A stretch of DNA of 64,000 bases from Gammaproteobacteria bacterium (GTDB taxonomy: Bacteria; Pseudomonadota; Gammaproteobacteria; Steroidobacterales; XN24). Below are positions 17,061 through 25,325 of this stretch, piece after piece. Made by a program: the position numbers and the translations under genes. The notes beneath the pieces are model-generated. The model was not told the origin of the DNA. It saw only the letters and a program-made list of their open reading frames with translations, and did no database searches. Where the stretch lies: the NCBI GenBank assembly GCA_024640085.1, contig JAHEFR010000002.1, positions 62,001 through 126,000 of the forward strand, given 5' to 3'. Every line of letters begins with the position of its first letter. Position 1 is the stretch's first letter.

Positions 17061-19366
17061 ATCCGCTCCTCGCACCGGATGGTGTATGGCCCGGCGGGCT
17101 CGCCCGGGTGTACCGTGAATTGTTGCCGCACGTCGCGGAATCCCTTCCTCGTCCCGACGGCCGTATAGGTGCCCGGACGCAACTCGAGCTGGAACTGGTC
17201 GAAGGTTCCCAGGCGGCCAACCTGGTAGAGCACGACCTCGGTGAGATTATCCGACTGGAGGGTGACGCGCACCGGTCTGACGGCCTCGGTGAGCAGGTTT
17301 TCCACCCGCGATATCTGGCCCTGGAGCCGCGGCCCGGGCTGCTGGATCGTCGCCGCCTGTGCGAGGGCAGAGCGTGCCGCCTCCTGCACCTGCGCCGAGT
17401 ACATGCGCTCCGGATCGTCGATCAAACCCTGCAGGCGGGCATCGAGAGCGGCTCGCGCTCCGGCCCTCCGGCTCCCGGACTGAGCGAAGACGACTGCCCC
17501 GTCCTCGGCCAGGATCGATCGATAGACCGTCAACGCCTCCTGCCATTTCTCCGCGGCCTCCAGCGCCTGGGCGCGACTGCGTCCATCCGCGATTTCGGCG
17601 ACGCGCTTCTCTTCCCGGGCACGGGTGATGCCTTCCGCCGGTTCGGCGGCAGAGGGGCGAATGCGGGAGGCGGTCTCGAACGCCCGGATGGCGTCCTCAA
17701 AGTGCTTGTCGGCAAGTGACGCGTAGGCCTCGGACATTGCCGAAGTGTAGCGACGCTCCACCATCGCCGCCTGTACCCGCGGAATCGCCTCTGACGGGCC
17801 AGCGAATTCCGGATCGAGTTCCATCACTTCGCGATAACGCGCCAGCGCCGCGACGAGATCACCCTCCTGCTCCAGGCGAACCCCGTCCGAGTACGCAGCG
17901 AACACACGTTCGATGTTCTCGGCCCGCCCGAGACCGGCGGAGGCCACCGGGTTGCCGGGATCGAGGACCAGGGCCATCCCGAATTCGCGCTCGGCGGCGT
18001 CGCGTCGTCCCTCGCGGAGCGCTTCGGCACCACGCTCGAGGGAGAGACGCAATAACTCCCCGCCCTTTTCCCGCAGACCTTCCAGGGCGGAGACGGCGCG
18101 TTGCCAGGCATCGCCGGCCGATTCGTACCGTCCGGACGTCAGGGCCTCGCCTGCAGTCGCCGCGATCGCCTGGGCATCCCGGTAGTCGACACCGCCCCAA
18201 TCCTGGACCCCGCGGGCGAGAAGCTCCTCGTCCATGGCCTGGAACTGTCCGGCGGCCTCCTCGGCGCGGGCCTTGAGCTCGGCCGCTTTCTCCAGTTCGT
18301 TGTCCTCCGGCATCGCGCGCCGGGGAGCCTCGGTCACGGTTGCCGGTTGCTGTTGAGCCACGAAGTCCGGCAGGAAGAAGACGACCCCGACGAGCAGGAC
18401 AGCCAGCAGCGCGAACGCGGTCCATACCAGAATGGGCAGGCGACGGGTCGGCGGCCGGACAGCCACGGCCACCGGCGCAGCCGGACTGGTGTGCCTCGGA
18501 GCGGCCGGAGCGATCTCCTCGCTCTCCGCCCCCGCCGGGATCACCTCGACCTCGGGCGGCCGGGTCCGGTTCCTGAGATCCTCGAGCACAGCCCCCAGTT
18601 CCTTTCCGACGGTCTCCATGTCGGACGGTCGCGCCGCGGCGTCAGCCACCAGCAACCTGGCGACCAGCGCCTGAAGTCTCCGGGGCACCGCGTAATTCGT
18701 GCGCGAACGCAACGGCTGCGGAGGCGGACCGTCGATCTCCACGCTCGGAGGGAAGCCGGCGATCAGTTCATAGATCATGATGCCCAGGGCGAACGCATCG
18801 TCCGCGGGCGATGGTGGCAGGCCAGCGCGCTGCTGGGGACTCATCGACAGGGGAGACCCGCCGCCAGAAACCTTCAAGGCGCGTCCGCCATGAATGACGC
18901 CTGCGATGCCGAAATCCACCAGCCGGGGCATCCCCTCCCGGTCGATCAGTACGTTGGACGGCTTGACGTCCCGGTGGACGATGCCCATCGCGTGAGCGTA
19001 AGCCAGGGCGGACGTCAGCGGCAGAATCCTGGCCACGATGTCCGCGGGGCTGCCGTCACGCAACTGTCCCAGTTCGCCGCCCTCGACGAACTCCATGGAG
19101 ATGAAGGCAAGGCCCTCGGCATTGTGGACGTCATAGATGCGGACGATGTTCCGATGCACGAGGCGCCGGGCCTGGCGGCACTCCTGCCGCAGAAGCTCCA
19201 GCATGGCGGCGTCCGCCGCCAGCGACGGCTCCAGGATCTTGACGGCGACCTGATCCTGGAGTTCGCTGTCCGCGGCCAGCCAGACCTGGCCCATCCCGCC
19301 CCTGCCCAGCAACCGGCGGAGCTCGAATCGGGACGCGAGGATTCGGCCCGGTACCAGCTCCGTCAT
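17057..19366 (-). CDS. Transmembrane Ser/Thr protein kinase (PknB/Hanks type)
   Basis: 769 residues. The kinase domain (about 14-265) has GRGGMG (21-26), the catalytic Lys in VAVKI (Lys43), HRDVKPSNVL (131-140) and DFG (151-153), so it should be active. A Pro-rich linker is followed by a membrane helix (about 311-332) and a 430-residue extracytoplasmic region. That region is helical and repeat-like, with TPR-type pairs such as AREAEREFGMAL-like segments and the GDLVAALARYREVMELDPEF stretch, and ends in a small beta domain (LRPGTYTAVGTRKGFRDVRQ) resembling PEGA. ATG 19366 overlaps the stop of the upstream lipoprotein (ATGA). It is the probable regulator of the block, with the FHA proteins as likely readers. 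Confidence 0.93.
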   Translation of the reverse strand: MTELVPGRILASRFELRRLLGRGGMGQVWLAADSELQDQVAVKILEPSLAADAAMLELLRQECRQARRLVHRNIVRIYDVHNAEGLAFISMEFVEGGELGQLRDGSPADIVARILPLTSALAYAHAMGIVHRDVKPSNVLIDREGMPRLVDFGIAGVIHGGRALKVSGGGSPLSMSPQQRAGLPPSPADDAFALGIMIYELIAGFPPSVEIDGPPPQPLRSRTNYAVPRRLQALVARLLVADAAARPSDMETVGKELGAVLEDLRNRTRPPEVEVIPAGAESEEIAPAAPRHTSPAAPVAVAVRPPTRRLPILVWTAFALLAVLLVGVVFFLPDFVAQQQPATVTEAPRRAMPEDNELEKAAELKARAEEAAGQFQAMDEELLARGVQDWGGVDYRDAQAIAATAGEALTSGRYESAGDAWQRAVSALEGLREKGGELLRLSLERGAEALREGRRDAAEREFGMALVLDPGNPVASAGLGRAENIERVFAAYSDGVRLEQEGDLVAALARYREVMELDPEFAGPSEAIPRVQAAMVERRYTSAMSEAYASLADKHFEDAIRAFETASRIRPSAAEPAEGITRAREEKRVAEIADGRSRAQALEAAEKWQEALTVYRSILAEDGAVVFAQSGSRRAGARAALDARLQGLIDDPERMYSAQVQEAARSALAQAATIQQPGPRLQGQISRVENLLTEAVRPVRVTLQSDNLTEVVLYQVGRLGTFDQFQLELRPGTYTAVGTRKGFRDVRQQFTVHPGEPAGPYTIRCEERI

Positions 19367-20607
19367 TGAGCCGAAGCAGTCTCGTGGTCGGCCAGCTCGA
19401 TCACGTCCGTCTGCGGAGCCGCGACAGAGACCCCTGTCTCGGCTTCATAGATGTCCCGGAGGAGCTTCCGCCACTCGGCGTACTGGGTTGCCGCCGAACC
19501 CTCGAGACGGCGGGTCTCGCCCGCCACTTCCACGACCGCAGGCTGGATCTCCTGCCCGAAGGAGGTGCCGAGTTCCGCCAACACCTCGGCCTGCATCTTG
19601 GCTTCCTTGCCCACCTGGATGCCCTGCCGGAACAGCTCCAGGCCACCGATCAGCATGACGTCGCTGGCCGCCTGGGTGGTCCGGCTGTCCTGATCGATCA
19701 TCACGGACCCGACCACCGCCGCGGCCCCGATCAGCTTCCGCCAGCGCGCGGCCGCCTTGAGTTCCCTCAGCGCCAGCGCCTCGTCATAGCTGTACTTGCG
19801 CCAGCTGTCGTAAGGCGGCTCCATCTCCCGATAGAACGATGCGTAGTACTCGTTAAGCGTATCGACGAACAGCAGATCCCGGTCCCGTATCGCCTCCATT
19901 CGCGTCACCATTGGATCGCCCTCGGCTGGCAGCCTAACGATTTCGTAGTCTCCCCTGCGATCCTCCTCCAGGTATCCGCCGAATGTCGTCGGCGCCAGGT
20001 CCTCCGCGAACCGCAACTCAGCGACCTGCCGGACCTGGACAAGCGCGGGCGTATCCATGCTGTCGCGGACAGCGAGGAGGTCGTTGGCCACGTCATTGTA
20101 GACATTCTGGAACGGGTCCCGGTCGAGCAGCTCGCCATCGGAGTAGGTGCCCGAATCCGCCCGCGACTCATATTTGTTGTCGAGCCACTCGCGCCCTGTC
20201 GCATCCTCGGCCCGCACGCTGATCTCCAGCTCCTCGCCATCCGATTTCAGGATCTTGCCTTTGACGACGAGCTCCGAACCGGGCCGATCGGCGGGCACCA
20301 TCCGGACGGCGCCCCACTGGCCAGTCTGCTCCAGGGTCCGCTTCAGGTGGTAAGCGATATAGCGCGACTCGGCCTTGCGAACCTCGGGAGGGACGCCCAG
20401 CTTGTCCGTGGCAGCCTCCTCGGACTCGGGCAACCCCGGGTCGAATTCGACGATGGTCACGGTCAGCCGCTCTGCGGCCGGTATCTCGACCTGGGCGCTG
20501 GTCGCCGGCTTGTACTCGACCGGGCGGGTTTCGCTGACGACGCAACCGCCCAGCAGTATCGCCAGGGGCACGGCCATCAAGGACAGGCAGTCGGATCGAG
20601 TACGCAT
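19363..20607 (-). CDS. Putative lipoprotein of the kinase/motor block
   Basis: 414 residues. A lipobox is present: LAILLGGC with the lipidated Cys near residue 22. The mature part contains LTVTIVEFDPGLPESEE, a segment typical of outer-membrane-associated proteins that compute a shared envelope scaffold (compare CsgG/LpoB-like openings), then VVKGKILKSDGEELEISVRA, a mostly helical middle, and a glycine/alanine-rich stretch around KLIGAAAVVGSVMIDQDSRT. I cannot assign a family. It is 9 bases downstream of the Ser/Gln-rich lipoprotein gene and overlaps the kinase start, so the three are surely cotranslated. Location is probably the outer membrane inner leaflet, as residue +2 is Val rather than Asp. 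Confidence 0.78.
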   Translation of the reverse strand: MRTRSDCLSLMAVPLAILLGGCVVSETRPVEYKPATSAQVEIPAAERLTVTIVEFDPGLPESEEAATDKLGVPPEVRKAESRYIAYHLKRTLEQTGQWGAVRMVPADRPGSELVVKGKILKSDGEELEISVRAEDATGREWLDNKYESRADSGTYSDGELLDRDPFQNVYNDVANDLLAVRDSMDTPALVQVRQVAELRFAEDLAPTTFGGYLEEDRRGDYEIVRLPAEGDPMVTRMEAIRDRDLLFVDTLNEYYASFYREMEPPYDSWRKYSYDEALALRELKAAARWRKLIGAAAVVGSVMIDQDSRTTQAASDVMLIGGLELFRQGIQVGKEAKMQAEVLAELGTSFGQEIQPAVVEVAGETRRLEGSAATQYAEWRKLLRDIYEAETGVSVAAPQTDVIELADHETASAQ

Positions 20608-20616
20608 AGGGAGCCC

Positions 20617-22077
20617 TTATTGGCCCGCGCTACTCTTGTACGCGCGGTATTCATCCCAGAGCTTCTCGCGCAGCTCCGGGTCGGGTTCCTTCTCGGCGGC
20701 TTCGCGGAGCTGGCGCGCCACGATGTCGTCGTCGCTGCCGTCGCCAACGTCGGGTGGTGCCGACCCGCCGACCCCGCCGGGCCCCGCGGTGTTGGAGCCG
20801 TCGTCGGACTGACCGGTCGCAGGGCCGGATTGCTGGCGCGGATACTGGCCGCCTCCGCCCGTCTCCGAAGGATAGCCGGTGTCGCCCGATCCCCCGCCCT
20901 GGGGCAGGTCGGCGCCTCCGCCGGCGCCGCTGTCCCGCTCATCGGCATTGCGTCCCGCCACACGGACCTGCTCGCCGGCCATCGCGACCTCGAAGCCCTC
21001 CAGGGACTCGGAAAGTTCGCGATCCAGGTCGCCTACGCGCTCCGAGTCGGTCTGCCCCAGGCCCCCACCAGGGGGCTGGCCATAAGGGCCACCCTGGACG
21101 CCGCCACCACCGCCACTGCCGGGGAGATCCGCACCCTGTCCGCCTGAAGACTGGCTTGCGCCCGTCCCCCCGGCCTGGGAAGCCGTGCCGGAAGCGCCCG
21201 ACTGCTGCCCGCCGGCGCCTGCCTGGGTGCCGCTCCCTGATTGGGTCGCGGCATCGCCAGAGGTACCGGCTGCGCCCGCCTGACTGGGCTGGCCACTCGC
21301 ACCAGCCGATCCGCCAGCGCCCATGGCACGAGCAATCGCGTCGGCGATCGCACCCGCTGCTCCGCTATCGCCAGTGCCAGCCTGAGCGCTGCCTGGCTGA
21401 CCTCCGCCAGCCGATCCGGCGCCGCCGGCAGCCGCCTGTTGGCCACCCTGCTGGCCCGACTCGCCTTGCTGGCCACCCTGCTGGCCACCCTGCTGACCGC
21501 CTTGCTGACCGGCTTGCTGGCCACCCTGCTGGCCGCCTTGCTGACCGCCTTCCTGGCCGCCCTGCTGACCGCCTTGGGCGCCGCTCTGGCCCTGCTGTCC
21601 TGCCGAGGCCTGCTGACCCGCGGCACCGCCCGCCTGGCCCTGGGTGCCGGAGCTTCCCTGCTGTCCCCCCTGCCCGTCCGCGCCCGAGGACGACTGTTGC
21701 GCTCCCTGCTGGCCCTGGGCCCCAGACTGGCCTTGCTGCCCCGCCTGGCTTCCCTCGGATGACGCGGACTGCTCCTGCCCGGACTGGGACTGGGACTGGG
21801 ATTGGGATTGGGCCTGTGACTGTGACTGCGACTGCGACTGTGACTGGGACTGGGACTGCGACTGGGACTGGGACTGGGACTGGGACTGCGACTGCGACTG
21901 CGACTGTTGGGACTGACTTGGCGGCGTCTGCGACTGCGACTGCGAACTGCTGCTCGGCGGCGGCGTGGGAATCTGGGGCGTCTGGGGCGGCTGCTTGGTA
22001 GGTGGAGTCTGGCAACCCAACACACCCACCAGCGTGACCGCGGCGAGGCCCGAAACGAAGAGCTGCAATCTTCTCAT
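20617..22077 (-). CDS. Ser/Gln/Gly-rich low-complexity lipoprotein
   Basis: 486 residues. A signal peptide with lipobox LVGVLGC (Cys22) is followed by a Pro/Thr stretch, a long alternating Ser-Gln run (about residues 45-103), a Gly-Gln-Gln run (about 160-215) and a Gly/Ala/Ser-rich region. A final charged helical segment carries DDDIVARQLREAAEKEPDPE and LREKLWDEYRAYK, the only part that looks folded. It should be lipid-anchored with a long flexible Ser/Gln/Gly tether. It is the first gene of the block; ATG 22077 has only a poor Shine-Dalgarno (AAGCGGA). The protein is not recognised. Reading the opposite strand gives a Trp-Asp/Cys-Asp repeat frame that is clearly a shadow. Confidence 0.85.
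   Translation of the reverse strand: MRRLQLFVSGLAAVTLVGVLGCQTPPTKQPPQTPQIPTPPPSSSSQSQSQTPPSQSQQSQSQSQSQSQSQSQSQSQSQSQSQSQSQSQAQSQSQSQSQSGQEQSASSEGSQAGQQGQSGAQGQQGAQQSSSGADGQGGQQGSSGTQGQAGGAAGQQASAGQQGQSGAQGGQQGGQEGGQQGGQQGGQQAGQQGGQQGGQQGGQQGESGQQGGQQAAAGGAGSAGGGQPGSAQAGTGDSGAAGAIADAIARAMGAGGSAGASGQPSQAGAAGTSGDAATQSGSGTQAGAGGQQSGASGTASQAGGTGASQSSGGQGADLPGSGGGGGVQGGPYGQPPGGGLGQTDSERVGDLDRELSESLEGFEVAMAGEQVRVAGRNADERDSGAGGGADLPQGGGSGDTGYPSETGGGGQYPRQQSGPATGQSDDGSNTAGPGGVGGSAPPDVGDGSDDDIVARQLREAAEKEPDPELREKLWDEYRAYKSSAGQ
21448..21590. repeat. Tandem 12-base coding repeat (Gly-Gly-Gln-Gln)
   Basis: About ten imperfect copies of CTGCTGGCCACC / CTGCTGACCGCC on the plus strand, encoding the GGQQ run of the lipoprotein on the minus strand. 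The unit is a multiple of three, so copy-number change would preserve the frame. Boundaries are approximate. Confidence 0.85.
21780..21935. repeat. Hexanucleotide coding repeat (Ser-Gln)
   Basis: A run of about 25 six-base units on the plus strand, mainly GACTGG and GACTGC, encoding alternating Ser and Gln on the minus strand. The third-base variation (TGG/TGC/TGT) shows the run is not freshly expanded. Boundaries are approximate. Confidence 0.88.
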
Positions 22078-22106
22078 GGCTTGCGAATCCGCTTTGGACG
22101 TCCCTG

Positions 22107-22128
22107 CGCGGCGCCTGGGGGCGCCGCG
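22107..22128. other. Perfect 9-bp inverted repeat between cusA and the lipoprotein gene
   Basis: CGCGGCGCC and GGCGCCGCG around a TGGG loop. It lies 29 bases upstream of the Ser/Gln lipoprotein start on its mRNA side and 40-60 bases after the cusA stop. No T run follows on either strand, so it is not a textbook terminator; it may be a leader hairpin or a weak terminator of the cus operon. The remaining 91-base gap also holds GGGAACCAGTTCCC, a small palindrome next to the cusA stop. Confidence 0.45.
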
Positions 22129-22168
22129 ACCCCTCTTAATTTCGACGGGGCTGCGGGGAACTGGTTCC

Positions 22169-25100
22169 CTAGACTACACGATTTTCTGCCTCCTCAGCGA
22201 CGGCCTCACCCGTTTCCGCGGGGATCTGCCGGCGGCAACACAGCAGGAACAGAGCCGGCACTACCAACAAGGATAGCGGCAACAGGCTGAGGACACCTCC
22301 CACCATAGGCGCGGCAATCCGCCGCGTGACCTCGGCGCCGGTACCTGAACCCAGCATCACGGGGAGCAGGCCGACCAGGGTGGCGAAAACCGTCATCAGC
22401 ACGGGTCGAAGCCGCATCAGAGCGCCGTCGGCGACCGCCTCACGGAGTGCGTCCCGCGTCAGAGCCTGCCGGGCTCGGGCCGCCTCCACCGCTTGCGTCA
22501 GATACGTCAGCATCACGACCCCGACTTCGACAGCCATACCGGCCAGGGCGATAAAACCGACGGCTACGGCCACCGAGACGCGGAAGTCGAGAAGGTACAA
22601 CAGCCAGACTCCGCCGACGACGGAAAGGGGGAGCGTGCCGAGCACGATGAGCACGTCGGACAATCGGCGCAGCTGGACATAGAGGAGCAGCACGATGATT
22701 GCGAGGGACACGGGAACCAGCAATCCCAGGCGCGCCTTGGCCCTTTGCAGATATTCGTACTGGCCGGACCAGTCCAGGGAATACCCCGGGGGAAGGTCGA
22801 CGGTCTCTCCCACACGCCGCCGCACCTCTTCCACATAGCCGCCAAGGTCGCGGCCCGCCACGTCGACGAAGATCCAGCCGGCCGGCCGCGCGTTTTCGCT
22901 GCGGATCATGGCCGGACCGTTCTCCACGCGCACCTCGGCGACGTCCCCCAATCCGATCCATCCCCCCGTTGGCGTACTCAGGGGCAGGTTACGGAGCTTC
23001 TCCGGGCTGTCGCGCCAGTCGCTGTAGAAACGGAGCCGGATGGGGTAACGCTCCAGGCGTTCCACGGACTCGCCGATGGCCATGCCACCGACGGCGAGCC
23101 CGATGACCCGTTGCAGGTCATCGACGCTCAGCCCGAAGCGGGCCGCGGCGATCCGGTCGATGTCGACGACGATGTAGCGCCCGCCCAGTACCCGCTCGGC
23201 GTAAGCCGAGCGCGTCCCGGGAACCTCGAGGACCACCTTTTCGATCTTTTTGCCGATGTCCTGTATTTCCTGCAGGTCGGGACCCGAGACCTTGATACCC
23301 AGGGGCGTGCGGATACCAGTGGCCAGCATGTCGATCCTGGTCTTGATCGGCATCACCCACGCGTTAGCCAGCCCCGGGAAACGGACCCGGGCGTCCAGTT
23401 CGTCCTTGAGTTTCTCCAGCGTCATCCCGTCGCGCCACTGGTCCCGCGGTCGAAGCTGTATGACCGTCTCGATCATGGTCAGGGGGGCCGGGTCCGTGGC
23501 CGTGTCGGCACGGCCGACCTTGCCGAACACGCTCTCGACCTCGGGCACCGTGGCGATCAGTCGGTCGGTCTGCTGCAGTAGCTGCCTGGCTTCGCCTACC
23601 GAGATTCCCGGCAGGGTCGTCGGCATGTACATCAGGTCGCCCTCATCCAGGTCCGGCATGAATTCCGACCCGAGCCGGGAAGCCGGCCATGCAGTGGCTA
23701 GCACCAGGGCAACAGCGCCGAGCACGACAATCACCGGGAACCGGAGTGCCAGTCCCAACAAGGGGCGGTACAGGAACGCAAAAAACCGGTTCACGGGGTT
23801 GGCACTCTCGGGTCGTATTCTGCCCCTGACGAAGTAGCCCATGAGCACGGGCACCAGGGTGATCGCCAGGACGGCCGCCGCAGCCATGGCGAAGGTCTTG
23901 GTGTACGCAAGCGGGGCGAACAGTCGGCCTTCCTGGGCCTGCAGGGCGAATACCGGCAGGAAGCTCACGGTAATCACCAGCAACGAGAAGAAGATCGCCG
24001 GGCCAACTTCCGCGGCCGAATCACAGACCCGTTCCCAGTGCGGGCGGTCCCCGCCCGCCTCCATGTGCTTGTGGAGATTCTCGACCATGACGATGGCGGC
24101 ATCCACCATCACGCCGATGGCGATGGCGATGCCACCCAGGGACATGATGTTGGCGTTGATCCCCATGTGGTACATGGCGACGAATGCGCCGAGCACACCG
24201 AGTGGAAGGCTGACCACCGCCACCAGGGTTGACCTGAAATGGAACAGGAAGACGGCGCAGACCAGGGCGACTAGGATCAGCTCCTCGATCAGCTTTCCCC
24301 GTAAGCTGTCCTGAGCGCGATTGATCAGCGACGACCGGTCGTAGACGGTGACCAGTTCCACGCCCTCGGGCAGACCGGCCGCCAGTTCGTCGAGGCGTTC
24401 CTTCACCCCGGCGATCACCCTGGTGGCGTTCTCTCCCCAGCGCATCACGATGATGCCACCCACTGCATCGCCCTCGCCGTCGAGATCAGCGACGCCGCGA
24501 CGGGACTGGGGTCCGAATCGGACGTCCGCCACGTCGCCGAGCAGCACTGGAACGCCGCCGCTCGTCACCTTCAGGGGAAGCTTGCGGAGCTTTTCGAGGT
24601 TGTCCACGTAACCGGTGGCCCGGACCATGTACTCTGCCTCGCCAAGTTCGATGACGGACCCGCCTACCTCCTGGTTGCCGCTGGCGACCGCCCGGCGCAC
24701 CTCCATGATGTCGACGCCCCATGCACGGAGCCGCTCCGGATCGAGGAGGATCTCGTACTGCCGGACCATTCCGCCAACGGTGGCGACCTCCGCCACACCG
24801 GGCAAGGACTGCAATTCGTACTTGAGGAACCAGTCCTGCAGACTGCGGAGTTCGGCCACGTCGTGACGTCCACTACGATCTACCAGCGCGTACTGGAAGA
24901 CCCAGCCCACCCCGGTCGCGTCGGGACCCAGGGCCGGTTTGACGCCTGTCGGCAGATCGCTGGCTGCCTGGCTGAGGTACTCGAGGACACGGGAACGCGC
25001 CCAGTAGATGTCGGTGCCGTCTTCGAACAGCACGTAGACGTATGAGTCTCCAAAGAACGAGTAGCCTCGCACGGTCACCGCGCCGGGCACGGCCAGCATG

Positions 25101-25315
25101 GACGTGGCCAGCGGATAGGTGACCTGGTCCTCGACGACCCTGGGCGCCTGTCCCGGATAATTCGTGCGGATGATGACCTGCACGTCGGACAGATCAGGTA
25201 TCGCGTCCACCGGCGTGTTCCTGAGCGCGAACAGCCCCCAGGCCGCAAGCATAGTCCCCAGCATCAGCACCACGGCTCGATTCGCCACCGACCACCGGAT
25301 GATGGAATTGATCAT
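22169..25315 (-). CDS. cusA: Copper/silver efflux RND permease (HME family)
   Basis: 1048 residues, the CusA/CzcA length. It is the inner-membrane proton-driven pump of a tripartite exporter. Diagnostic segments are GGIAIAIGVMVDAAIVMVEN (proton-relay Asp in helix 4), PDLDEGDLMYMPTTLPGIS, and RIDMLATGIRTPLGIKVSG. The Met residues in LMYMP, LTMIET and RIDML match the places of the metal-relay methionines of E. coli CusA, favouring monovalent Cu/Ag over Zn/Co. The start ATG 25315 (MINSIIRWSVANR) has GAGGGGG upstream; the longer frame overlaps cusB. It follows cusB by 10 bases. Transcription order is cusC-like, cusB, cusA. Confidence 0.94.
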   Translation of the reverse strand: MINSIIRWSVANRAVVLMLGTMLAAWGLFALRNTPVDAIPDLSDVQVIIRTNYPGQAPRVVEDQVTYPLATSMLAVPGAVTVRGYSFFGDSYVYVLFEDGTDIYWARSRVLEYLSQAASDLPTGVKPALGPDATGVGWVFQYALVDRSGRHDVAELRSLQDWFLKYELQSLPGVAEVATVGGMVRQYEILLDPERLRAWGVDIMEVRRAVASGNQEVGGSVIELGEAEYMVRATGYVDNLEKLRKLPLKVTSGGVPVLLGDVADVRFGPQSRRGVADLDGEGDAVGGIIVMRWGENATRVIAGVKERLDELAAGLPEGVELVTVYDRSSLINRAQDSLRGKLIEELILVALVCAVFLFHFRSTLVAVVSLPLGVLGAFVAMYHMGINANIMSLGGIAIAIGVMVDAAIVMVENLHKHMEAGGDRPHWERVCDSAAEVGPAIFFSLLVITVSFLPVFALQAQEGRLFAPLAYTKTFAMAAAAVLAITLVPVLMGYFVRGRIRPESANPVNRFFAFLYRPLLGLALRFPVIVVLGAVALVLATAWPASRLGSEFMPDLDEGDLMYMPTTLPGISVGEARQLLQQTDRLIATVPEVESVFGKVGRADTATDPAPLTMIETVIQLRPRDQWRDGMTLEKLKDELDARVRFPGLANAWVMPIKTRIDMLATGIRTPLGIKVSGPDLQEIQDIGKKIEKVVLEVPGTRSAYAERVLGGRYIVVDIDRIAAARFGLSVDDLQRVIGLAVGGMAIGESVERLERYPIRLRFYSDWRDSPEKLRNLPLSTPTGGWIGLGDVAEVRVENGPAMIRSENARPAGWIFVDVAGRDLGGYVEEVRRRVGETVDLPPGYSLDWSGQYEYLQRAKARLGLLVPVSLAIIVLLLYVQLRRLSDVLIVLGTLPLSVVGGVWLLYLLDFRVSVAVAVGFIALAGMAVEVGVVMLTYLTQAVEAARARQALTRDALREAVADGALMRLRPVLMTVFATLVGLLPVMLGSGTGAEVTRRIAAPMVGGVLSLLPLSLLVVPALFLLCCRRQIPAETGEAVAEEAENRVV

Positions 25316-25325
25316 GACGGCCCCC

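Noticed and set aside
21644-21916. Plus-strand Cys/Asp/Trp-repeat frame
   Set aside because: It is the mirror of the Ser-Gln repeat of the minus-strand lipoprotein and has no ribosome site or signal.
21448-21935. Repeats that could look like a CRISPR array
   Set aside because: Units are 6 and 12 bases without unique spacers and lie inside an open reading frame.
9420-22077. Type VI secretion accessory (PpkA/Fha/SUMF1) locus
   Set aside because: Kinase, FHA and SUMF1 domains recall T6SS regulation, but no tss core gene (sheath, VgrG, ClpV, TssJ/L/M) is present.
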